Of a DNA stretch of 64,000 nucleotides, positions 12,980-24,900 are shown in pieces. A program made the translations under genes and the position numbers. The notes under the pieces were generated by a model. It was not told the origin of the DNA. It saw only the letters and a program-made list of their open reading frames with translations, and made no database searches. The stretch's first letter is position 1. Each line of letters begins with the position of its first letter. The stretch spans positions 7,552,582 to 7,616,581 of the forward strand of contig CP137666.1 in NCBI GenBank assembly GCA_037976565.1, read 5' to 3'. The DNA is from Mesocentrotus franciscanus. Lineage: Eukaryota > Echinodermata > Echinoidea > Camarodonta > Strongylocentrotidae.

Positions 12980-15900
12980 ATGACTACTTCTACGGCTAAG
13001 ACAAGCAAGAGTTTCTCGGCACAGCAGAGAGAGCGAGGCAACGCCTTCTACAAGTCGGCTACCAACATTGGCCCCATCATCCGTCTAATGAGGCTTGATA
13101 ATGCCCTCGTGTGTTACAGGAATGCCCTCAGCTGTACGACTACTGAAGATGAGGAGGTTTCTGCTATGAAGAACATCGGTATGACATCCTGGAAGCTGGC
13201 TGGCACCTACCTGGAGAGTGCTCCAATGAAAGAAGCCAAGGTCAGTTGAACAATTTAGGAGACAGAAAATAGGCAAGGTTCTGATGGTAAAAATAATAAT
13301 AACTAGACAAGGTCATCCCAGTAGACTGACAGCATACAAGACCATCAGCCAACGAGACCAACTTTGACAAATGTTTCAATCCCAACGCCCCGATTACACC
13401 GAGAGCCCATTAGACCAATAGTTCATGAGACAGACAAAACACAAAACTACATAAGAAAATACAGCAAAGACCAAAGTGCCCAAAGACCCAATGAGGCTGA
13501 CAGCCTGCAAGACCGACAAAACAAAGAAAAACATAAGGGAAGATCGTGGGCTGTCCGTCTTGTGGGCTTTCGGTCCAGTGAACTCTCAAAGGAGTTGTCA
13601 GAAGGGCCATAAGACCGACAATGTGGTTCTAGAAAGCTGTCGGTTTCATGGCCATTGGTCTAGTGAACCCTCAAATAAAGTTGTCAGAAGGGCAATGAGC
13701 AGCTTTTTTAATCGGGGTGCCGCGATACCCTGGGGTAGATATCTTTAGGGATGCCGCGAGAGAAATTTAGTTACATCAAAATATTATTTTGGACTAACGT
13801 CGCTTTCATGAAACACCAAATATAAGAAACCACTAGGGCAGGTAATTTCAAATGTAAAACACATTTTAAAGATAAGAAGTGTTTTCTTTCGCGTTCGCTT
13901 CGCTCATTCTCAATTTTTAGAAACAGAATGATTTGAGGCAGTGAAATGCCCGATTAAGCCTGAACATTATTTTATGTTATATCTTTTATATCCAAATTAC
14001 ATTTTACTGCTTGTTCGCTTCACTTGCTCGCAACGTTTAGAAACAGGATAGTTCCGGGCAACGACATGTCCGAATATCTTCATATGCATGTATATTTGGC
14101 GGCGGGATGCCCGCATACATTATTTTATATCTTCTCTAGTGTGTTGATGACAAAATAATTTTTTAACATATCAAATATGTCTTCTTCTTTTTTTTTGGCT
14201 CGCTCGTTTCACTCGCTCGCAAGAATAAGAAATAAAAGTGCCCGTAGGTTTATACATGACACTTGATGAGCTTCATTGTTATGTGATGTGTTATGTGATT
14301 ATGTGATGAATTCGGGATTGGGGTGACGCGAAACTTTTTATTTCTGAAAAGGGTGCTGTGACTGAAAAAGGGTTGAAAAACGCTAGTCTGTAGTAGGCTG
14401 TTGGTTTCATGGCCATTGGGCTAGTGAATTCCCAAAAGAGTTGTCAGAAGTAGGCTAGTCAGAAGGGCCATGAGACTGACGATGTTGTTCTAGTAAGCTG
14501 TTGGTTTCATGGCCATTGGGCTAGTGAATTCCCAAAAGAGTTCTCAGAAGAGCCATGAGACTGACGATGTTGTTCTAATAAGCTGTTGGTTTCATGGCCA
14601 TTGGGCTAGTAAATTCTGAAAAGAGTTGTCAGAAGAGCCATGAGACTGACGATGTTGTTCTAGTAAGCTGTTGGTTTCATGGCCATTGGGCTAGTGAATT
14701 CCCAAAAGAGTTGTCATAAAAGCCATGAGACTGACGATGTTGTTCTAGTAAGCTGTTGGTTTCATGGCCATTGGGCTAGTGAATTCGCAAAAGAGTTGTC
14801 AGAAGAGCCATGAGACTGACGATGTTGTTCTAGTAAGCTGTTGGTTTCATGGCCATTGGGCTAGTAAATTCCCAAAAGAGTTGTCAGAAGAGCCATGAGA
14901 ATGACGATGTTGTTCTAGTAAGCTGTTGGTTTCATGGCCATTGGGCTAGTGAATTCCCAAAAGAGTTGTCAGAAGAGCCATGAGACTGACGATGTTGTTC
15001 TAGTAAGCTGTTGGTTTCATGGCCATTGGGCTAGTGAATTCCCAAAAGAGTTGTCAGAAGAGCCATGAGAATGACGATGTTGTTCTAGTAAGCTGTTGGT
15101 TTAATGGCCATTGGGCTAGTGAATTCGCAAAAGAGTTGTCAGAAGAGCCATGAGACTGACGATGTTGTTCTAGTAAGCTGTTGGTTTCATGGCCATTGGG
15201 CTAGTGATTTCCCAAAAGAGTTGTCATAAGAGCCATGAGACTGACGATGTTGTTCTAGTAAGCTGTTGGTTTCATGGCCATTGGGCTAGTGAATTCCCCA
15301 AAGAGTTGTCATAAGAGTCATGAGACTGACGATGTTGTTCTAGTTAGCTGTTGGTTTCATGGCCATTCAGGCTAGTAAAGTCTCAAAAGAGTTATCAGAA
15401 GAGCCATGAGACTGACGACGTTGTTCTAGTAAGCTTTTGGTTTCATGGCCATTGGGCGAATGTATTCTCAAAAGAGTTGTCAGAAGACCCATGATCGAGA
15501 CTGACGATGTTGTTCTATATAGTAGGCTGTTGGTTTCATGGCCATTGGGCTAGTGAGTTCCCAAAAGAGTTGTCAGAAGAGCCATGAGACTGCCGATGTT
15601 GTTCTAGTAAGCTGTTGGTTTCATGGCCATTGGGCTAGTGAATTCCAAAAGAGTTGTCAGAAGAGCCATGAGACTGACGATGTTGTTCTAGTAAGCTGTT
15701 GGGTTATGGCCATTGGGCTAGTGAATTCTCAAAAAAAGGTAGTCAGAACTTCAGAAGGGTCATGAGATTGACAAAGTTGGTCAAGTAGGCTGTCAAATTA
15801 TTGCAGGTCATCTATGTGTTATATTGTTTATTTCTATAAAATATATACAAAACTTAATTCTGTTTTTGAATTTTATTTAATGGATGCTACAGACCTTGTA

Positions 15901-18900
15901 GAACCATTTCGAAGATAATAAGCAACTTAGGGCAAGGCTTAAATCTTAAAGAGCATTACAAGAGAGGGAGAGATAATTTGATTTTTGAAGTGTGAAAATT
16001 ACATAATTAATATGCATTTGGTATAGTTCATAAATGATTAACCACATGTGAAAATAAGAAGAAGACAATCTTGTTTTAGGGTTGATATTTTTGGAGATAA
16101 TGACATCAAAATTTTGCTCTACTCTTCACAGACCAGTGGTAAGATGAAATAACTTACGGAAGTACCTTTTGTAAAATAAAATGTTTAAACAACCAAATGT
16201 TCTGTTTCTCTCTTTTTTAAAGAATATCCGGAAGTATTTCAAAGAGGCCTTGAAGTATTTGTCCCTGGCGTACGTGAATAGGTTCTGCAAGATTTTGCCT
16301 TGGAGCCTCAAGTTGAGAGAGTTTTGGGAGAACAGTTTGAAGGAGGCCACTGAATGGTTAGCTACATTGGACACCAAGGGTATGTGTTCAATGTACAATC
16401 ACCTACATGTAAAAAGATAATTTGTGCATAGCTGGAATGCATAAAAGCAACCTCAAAAACTTTATCTGGCATCTTACGGGCTAACAGATAATGAATGCGT
16501 ATGAAGGAAATATAGAATAACAGGAGCCCAAGTCGTTCTGTGCGGGTCTTTATTATGCAAACGCGAATGAGTGCGTAGAGTAGTCTACTCACCTAACTCA
16601 CAAGTCGCTTTTTTGTTAATTTAGAGTGTATTTAAACTGGCAATATCTCTCTTTAGAAGTAATATTTGAAGCTCATATTTTAAGGCCCGGTCACACCGCC
16701 CGAACTTTGTTGGAGCGTTCCTTGAACGGTAGGGAGAGGGGGCCGAATTTCGACAACGCTCGTCACCGCGCACAAAATGGGAAACAAATCGAAAACACGG
16801 GCGTTGCCTTAGCGGTGCACCGCTGAAGCCGGCGTTGCTTTAGCGTTGGTTTAACGGTAGCGAGCGGTAGCGAGCCTTGGTTTAGCGGTGACACCTCCAT
16901 ACCAACGCCAAACCAAAGTTCATCACCGCAATGGATCGCTGCTTCAACGCCCGACACCGTTCCAGCAATCCCGTGTCCGCTCGTAAAACGCTTACAACCG
17001 CTCCACCAAAGTTTGTGCAACGTTTAATCACCGCCCGGGCAAAGCTGGCGAAGCAGCGGTGGTCCAGCGTTCAAGATTTCTGCGTTGGCCTAGCGGACCA
17101 AAGTGTCCACGAACTTGCGTCTAGCGGTGCCAAACTTTGACTGGGCGTTGTTGGAGCGGTGGTGAACTTTGCCGGAGCGGAAAATTGCCCGCTCCTCACC
17201 GCTCGCAATATTTTGTGCAGCTCAAAACTTTCGGAGCGGTAGGAGGGACCATCAGCGGTGGCCGAGCGTATACGGCGTTGCCTTAACGGGGGCCAACTTC
17301 TGTTAAACGGTGGTGAACGGTTACGAGCGGTGATGAATTTTTTTCACCGCTCCAGGAACGCTCCAGCAAAGTTCTGGCGGTGTGACCGGGCCTTTAAATT
17401 TAGTATATTAAAATGGAACCCTTAACATAGAAAGAAAAAATAAAACTATGTGATGGTTACACTGTAATATTAAAATTACTTGTGATCAATTTTGCACATT
17501 ACAATGATTGCTTTTATCTCACTCAGTATCATACATACTTTAGGGAATTTCAAGGAGTATGGTCAAGTACGGAAGAAAAGTGGTATTGAGGAGGGGGTGG
17601 TGTTGTCATACCTCAAAACACTGAGGCTTATTGCATTATTTGCTGATGTTGGTCTGCATCACCTACTGTCACAGCCGCTGACACACGAAGATATGCTTAC
17701 CATCTTTTTAACCGCGGAGATGAGCCATGCATTTATATTTTTTCTTCTGATTAAAAGCTAATCAATATTCTTTCAACCATTTGGCAGATCAAGATTCAAA
17801 GTGATGTTGTATATTCAGGCTTATCAGAAGAACAAAATAGCAAGTATCATCTGCAAATAATAATGCACAGATCGATTTGGGTAGGTAAGTCATTCTTATA
17901 CAGGGCGTATAAAAGTATACCCAATTTTGGTAACTTCTTGTTATAACCTATGCGACCTTAAATCATGTTTCATTTTGAAGAGTAACTAAGATTTTGTCTA
18001 ATAATACTATATTCATATTCATAACTGTGCTGTCACGGATAATTGAGCAGCAGGCTTTTCAAAAAGTATTGTCAAAATCCTCTTGTACCAACTACCAAGT
18101 GTAAACTTATACATTTTCTTCTCTCAAACTCTGCTCATGCTGAAATCAACTTATAAACGCTTGCTCTCAAATAAACAGCTTAGTCTAATTAAAAAGAGAT
18201 GAAAATAAAATGATGCCTTGACTAGATCAGATCCTGAGTTGCACTTATTTGTAATAAGAGAAACTCAATTTCAACAGATAAGGACATAAATGACATCATA
18301 AATAAAAAACGAATCAGAAACATAAAAATGGAATAGTACAACATAATGGAAGAACCCAGGGAGAAGGAAGAACCAATAGACAGTATGGAAGGGTGATCTG
18401 AATATAAATAATAAATAAACAATAGAACCATGTAAAGTGAAAATGGAATGGAAGAAACAAGGTGTGGCAATGGCAATGAGAGTAACGTGTGAAGGTGGCG
18501 GAGAGGAGATGGAGGTCACGGGTTGAAATGTAAATGGATGCAAACAAAATGTAAATCATAAAGTATGGAAAGCAAAATGTAAAACCATCAAATGTAAAGT
18601 AAATATTAAAATAATTAAATGCCTCAAAATGTAACTGTTACACAAGTTAGGCCTGAAGCAATGAATGTGTGTCAACGCCATTATCATTTACATTGATCTT
18701 TAGGCACCCCCTTATTATGATGATTACAATCTTGACTTCAGTGACATCAAAACGGGTGTAGCATTTGGGTGTAGTAGTTTCATTCGCCATTCGAGATAAA
18801 CACCTTATGCTTCTTACGCGTGTGAGAAATGGCCCGGAGAACAAATGAGCAGAGAGAACTTAGATATCATGAGACAATAGTATGCTGTTCAAAATAATTA

Positions 18901-21900
18901 AATGTAATCCTATGGATTGAAACAATGCTCTGTGAAAGCCTAGATACATTGCATCATTCCAAACAATGAAGCACTGAAACATGAAGCAGAATTTAACTTT
19001 TAAAAGGATTTAAAGCCAAAGAAGCACATGCATATGGCATGACCCACTTTCGTTCCATCAGCCCAAACGTGGTAAGGGTGATTCCGACAACACTTATGAA
19101 ATACCCTGGTGCTCAGTCTTCCGGGGCAGAGATATTATGAGTAGGGTATCATTTCATAAAAACAAGTTACTCTTTATCATGAAATAAATTTCATATTGAA
19201 AATGACTTTTTAGTTAGGAGGTACTGAAGTTGGGTATACGTTTTTATTTTATTTTTTTTTTATACATGCTGTATAATGAAAAAGATGTATATTTTCTACA
19301 CTAAAGAGGTACCAATCATGTAATGGAATATTTGTTAATGGTTATTTTCAGAGAGGATAGCTGGTTTTAGTGAGCTGTTAGGTCATGTACCAGACTGTTG
19401 TCTGAAGGCCAATGGATACATCCAGTATTCAACCCTCCTGTTTCATGAAGGTCTTACAGCCTGGCAAGATGGAGAATACAAGGAATGCTACAGGTAAGTC
19501 TTCGATTATCTTGATACTGTCTGATACACTCCTGTTTCATGAAGGTCTTACAGCCTTGCAAGATGGAGAATACAAGGAATGCTACAGGTAAGTCTTTGAT
19601 TATCTTGATACTGTCTGATACACTCCTGTTTCATGAAGGTCTTACAGCCTTGCAAGATAGAGAATACAAGGAATGCTACAGGTAAGTCTTTGATTATCTT
19701 GATACAGTCTGATACACTCCTGTTTCATGAAGGTCTTACAGCCTGGCAAGATAGAGAATACAAGGAATGCTACAGGTAAGTCTTTGATTATATTGATCCT
19801 GTCTGATACACTCCTGTTTCCTGAAGGTCTAACATCAGCCTGGCAAAATAGAGAATATAATTAATGCTACAGGTAAGTTTATTTATTACGGTAAACTACA
19901 CAAATATTGTGTCGATTAAATATATTGAATTAAGCAGTGTGAATGAATAATACGAAATATCAACATGAAATTTGTACAAAAATTTAGTGATCATAAATTT
20001 CACTCTGCATTGCCAATTTAGAAAGACTCCTCACAATTTACTGCAATAGAGATTGGCTCAAATTTTCCTGTGATTTTTGTACTTTCTGTCATTCAGAGCA
20101 TTCTGGATCAAAAGATAAATTATAATATCAAGAAAAGGTGACATTATACTGCTGTGGGTTAACCAATTTCTTTACCAATGGATATGGTTCATGGTATGTC
20201 ACAACATACTTTTTTCTTTTCCCTTTACCATTCCTGTTAAGATACATGAAGGAATGCTACTTCCCTATCCAAGAAGCAGAGAGGCTAAGTAGCCAGGACC
20301 CATACATCGAGACTGAACTGAACATCTTGAGAGAAGATGTGAACACTCACATGTGTATTGCTGAATCTATCATGGCACGGGTTTCAGGTAAGATCGTAGA
20401 GTTAAAAAATGGGTAACTACAATATGGTAATTTAACTGAATACCATACTCCTATTTCTCATCAGACACCCTGTAGAAGGCTGTATATATTTTTTTAATGA
20501 AGAGGATATGGATTTGTAGGAATATATGTGGCCGATAAAACAAAATGAATATTCTTACCGTTACTTTAATCTTCTGAGCTGATATTGCGAGTGGAGGACG
20601 AAACGGGAAAAGAAGGACGAAACAGGAATGGAAGCAGGCAGAGGAGGAATAGTGCGAGTAGCGAAGTGATGAAATATACACGTGGAGCGCGACTAGCTAG
20701 CTAGCGAACGCGAAGGAAGAAGGCACACAAGCCTTACAGTTCAATATTGCACTTTCCGAAATAAACTAGAAGACATAAATCTGAATTGCGATAGAGTCCT
20801 CAAAAGAACGATGTTGATGAAAATTTCTATTAAAAGTAAAACCGACGAAATAACGCTTGTAGTAAAGTCAAGACTCTTCCTATAAAAGCACGTCCGAATG
20901 TCCGAAACTGAAACTGGAGGAGTGAGTAAAATTTGTGTGTGGAGACTTTTCCATGTGCGCTAAAGGTGTGGTGATTGGCTTATTAAAACAATAAGGTGCG
21001 GTCCGATTGGAGTAACTAAAATAACACTCTTGTTGCTGGGTGGTTCCACGGATGAAATTAACTAAGAGAATGTTTAGAATGTGCAGCTGTAGATTGTTAT
21101 TGTTATTGAAGCTGGCTGAACGGAAAGTACTAACGAAAGGTATGCTTAAAATGCTGAGTATTTACAATGTTGATAAACATTTGTGACCTTAGAAAAGTTC
21201 AAGTCACTACATCTAGCACCCCCCTAGAGTGATGCGAGATAGAAAGAGCAACAATCGATGAAATGTTACTGTCCAAAATACATGTAGAAGAAATATATTT
21301 ACAGCCAATACATGTGAGACGATGTTGCACCGATCGCAATAAGCTTGAATCCAAAATGTCAATATAATTGTTTTCATCCATACACAAAAGATTCCACGTA
21401 GCGTGCTGGCCATCTGACATGCCGGCCGGATCGCGTCGTTCGCGGCTCGGCAGGCGGGGTAGATGCAGAGCTTGGCAGTCGATCTGCGGTCAACGAGGAC
21501 GGGGGATCTTTGCATGGAGGTCGAACCATGGTCGATGATGACGGGACATCGTCGTGTGGAGGTGCGATCTCCGGAGTTGCGCAATCCTCTAAGAATGCAG
21601 GCTTCAAACGTTCCACACTGACGTTCTCACGCTTACCATTAATGTCAATGGAGAAAACTTGTCAGTACGGCGGAGAACTGGGAATGGACCTCTGTAGGGC
21701 GGCTCTAGGGGTTTCCTGACTGCATCTTGGCGTAGAAATACATGGCTAGCAGAATGAAGGTCAGGATGAACCTGGGTACCAGCATGTCGTTGTCTGCGAG
21801 GAGGGGTGGGGCGTAGCTTACTCATCAGCTCTTTCAGTCTATGTACATAGTTCGCTGGATCAATGTCTGTGTCTGGCTTCGTTGGTTCTACGAATTGGGC

Positions 21901-24900
21901 AGGCAATCTAATGCTTGTCCCAAACACCAATTCAGCTGAGGAGCATCCAATGTCGGACTTGACAGCTGTGCGTATCCCCAATAGTACAAGGCAACACTTC
22001 AGTCCAGCGTACAGTGTTATATGTCTTGATCGAAGCTTTGAGCTGGCGATGTAGGCGTTCTACTAACCCATTCGAGGCTGGATGATATGAAGTCGTCCGA
22101 ATACGAGTAGTGCCGAGTAGGTTGGTGAGGGCGAGGAAAAGGGCGGACTCGAACTGTCTTCCCTGTCTGTAGTGATTGTTGCCGGTGTGCCAAAATTCGC
22201 CACCCAGCTGGCCACAAAGTCCGTGCTACCGTCTCGGCAGTAATGTCCGGGATCGGAATAGCTACTGGCCATCTGGTAAAGCGATCTACACAAGTCAAGA
22301 GATAGCTATTACCTTCAGAAGGAGGAAGTGGACCCACGAGGTCTATATGAACATGTGAGAATCGAGCATCTGGGGATGCGAACGTGCCCAAAGGGACTCT
22401 GGTGTGTCGATGAACTTTACACTTCTGACATTCTAGACAGGTACGCGCCCAGTTCCTGATGTCGCGCTTGATTCCCGGCCAAACGAAACGCTCTGTTATC
22501 ACCTTCTGAGTTGCTCTAGCACCAGGGTGTGATAATCCGTGGAGTGAATTAAAAATTGTTCTCCTATGCGAAACTGGCACTAGAGGCCTGGCACTCCCAG
22601 TGGAAATGTCACAAAGCAAAGTGGTGAGTGTGCCTGGAAGTGGTATCGACTGAGCTTGAGCGAAGTGTCTGACAAGTCGGCTAACTCCTCGTCATCCTTC
22701 TGTGATCGAGCTAAGGCAGCAAAATCGACAATGGAAGTTGAGTCGACGGCACTGATAGGCAGACGAGAGAGGGCGTCGGCTGCAGTGTTATGCTTACCAC
22801 TGATATGACGATATCTGTGGTGAACTGTGAGATGAGATCTAGGTGTCGAATCTCTCGGGTGAGTGTCTGCTTGGCTTAGCCTGCAAGGCGTAGGTGAGGG
22901 GCTTGTGATCCGTGAAGATGGTGAAAATCCGCCTTCGAGCAGATGGCGGAAATGTCTCACGCTAAGGTAGGCAGCTAGGAGCTCGCGGCCGAACGTGCTG
23001 TACCGAGTTGCTGCCGGCTGGAGTCGCTGGAAAAGAAAGCGAGTGGCTGCCAAGTGTTGTCCACTAACTGTTGGAGCACTCCTCCCACACCATAGTCTGA
23101 TGCATCGACGAGTAAACAGAGAGGTACTCCAGATTGAGGGTGGACAAGGATAGAAGCGTCAGCTAAGTCCTGTTTAGCTCGGTTAAAAGCTAAGAGCTCA
23201 GCCTCATTGAGCGTGATAGACTCTTTCTTCTTCTTCCTGCCTTTCAGTAGATCTGTCAAAGGTTGGAGCACATCAGCACAGTGAGGAATAAAACGTCTGT
23301 AAAAGTTCATGAGACCAAGAAATTCTCTCAGTGTACTGAGTGAGGTAGGAGCAGGAACTCCCGGATGTGTTCTACTTTGTCGTTGAGAGGACGGATACCG
23401 TGCTGATCCACGTGGTGGCCTAAGAAAGTCAATGAAGATACACCAAACTGACACTTGGAAGTGTTGATGACGATGCCATACTCACGAAGTCGATCAAAAG
23501 TAGGCGGAGGTGTGCCACATGTTCGTCATCTGTAGTACTTGCAACGAGCAGGTCGTCGAGGTACACAAAGATGAAAGGGAGACCACGAACAACTTCATCC
23601 ATTAGCCTTTGAAAGGACTGAGCAGCGTTTCAAGTCCGAAGGCATGCGAACCCACTCGAAAAGTCCGAATGGAGTGGTTATTGCAGTCTTTGGGATATCA
23701 CACGGCTCTACCGGGATCTGGTGATAGGCACGAATTAAATCAATCTTAGAAAAATCGTCTTACCACTGAGGCAGGATGAGAAGTCTTGTAGGTGGGGTAT
23801 CGGGTAACAGTCAGGAGTCGTCCGAGAGTTGAGGGCGCGATAATCCCCACAAGGACGCCAGTCACCTGGGGTCTTCTTTGGGACCATATGGAGTGGAGAG
23901 GCCCAATTGCTGTCGGATGGTCGAATGATGCCCAGGTCCAGCATGTGGTCGAACTCGGCCCTAGCTACCCGGAGACGATCGAGCTAGGCGCCGAGGACGA
24001 GCTGCGACCGGGGCCTCTTGTTTGGATATGATGGGTAGTCCCGTGCTTCACATCGTCGTGCTTGTATACCGGGCGAGTAATGTCCTGGTAGCTGCGGAGG
24101 AGAACGTGAAAGCGGTCATCAGAAACCCTTTCACATACATGGGACTGATAGTCCCCGTGTAGGCGCCGAATCCACACACACTAAGGTTGGTTTTAGTGTC
24201 GATCAACCTGCGATGTTTCACGTCTACGAGTAAACCAAAGTTAGTAAGAAAATCTGCTCCTAATATAGGCGTCTTCAAATCTGTGACAATAAAAATCCAG
24301 CGAAACACTCGTCGCAGTCCAAGATCCAAAGTAAAAGATCGCTCACCAAAAGTGTTAATCGGCGAATGATTGACTGCTTGAAGTTGATCTTCGACGCTTC
24401 GACCGATGAAAATTGAGATTTCCCTAACAGTGACTGGGGAAAATGCTCACTTCGGCTCCTGTGTCAACCAGGAAACGCTTGCCCGAGTTCTTATCGAGAA
24501 TGTAGAAAAGACGACTATGGAGTTTGTTGCCAAGGGAACTTGTCGCCGCTATTCCTTGGCTAGTTCGTTTCCCTGTGGGTATGACTGCGAGGTTGAATGC
24601 GGTGTCGAATCGTCGATGTCGAATGTCGGCGGCTGGACGAGCACGGGCTTACACACTTACGAGCTCTGTCCCCATAAGTCCAGTGATACCAGCATTGGTG
24701 TCCTTGATGACGCTGTTGTCTCCGTGGACTTTTAGAGCTGGAAGGACGTCGAACTGGATGAGCTGCACCTCGATGCTGACTTCGACTACGACGGTCTTCT
24801 TGGAGGGAAGAAGTCAGAGCCTGCACCTGTGCTGTGAGCTGTGTGACCTGCCTGGAAAGTTGTTGAACCTCCGCAGCAACATGTGGAGGTGATGAAGAAA

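Noticed and set aside
15538..15765. 75-codon open frame with repeated FHGHW/CQKSHET motifs
   Set aside because: It is translation of the 85-bp minisatellite (85 is not a multiple of 3), not a gene.
14400..15780. Regular direct repeats that might suggest a CRISPR array
   Set aside because: The 85-bp units abut with no variable spacers, and this is clearly spliced eukaryotic DNA; it is a minisatellite.
17492..17761. 89-codon frame in gene 2 intron 2
   Set aside because: No splice-site pair, paralogue match or domain; gene 3 has no counterpart.
18222..18559. Three hydrophobic frames of 81-90 codons on the - strand
   Set aside because: They overlap one another in AT-rich sequence inside a mariner-like element and show no membrane-protein pattern beyond composition.
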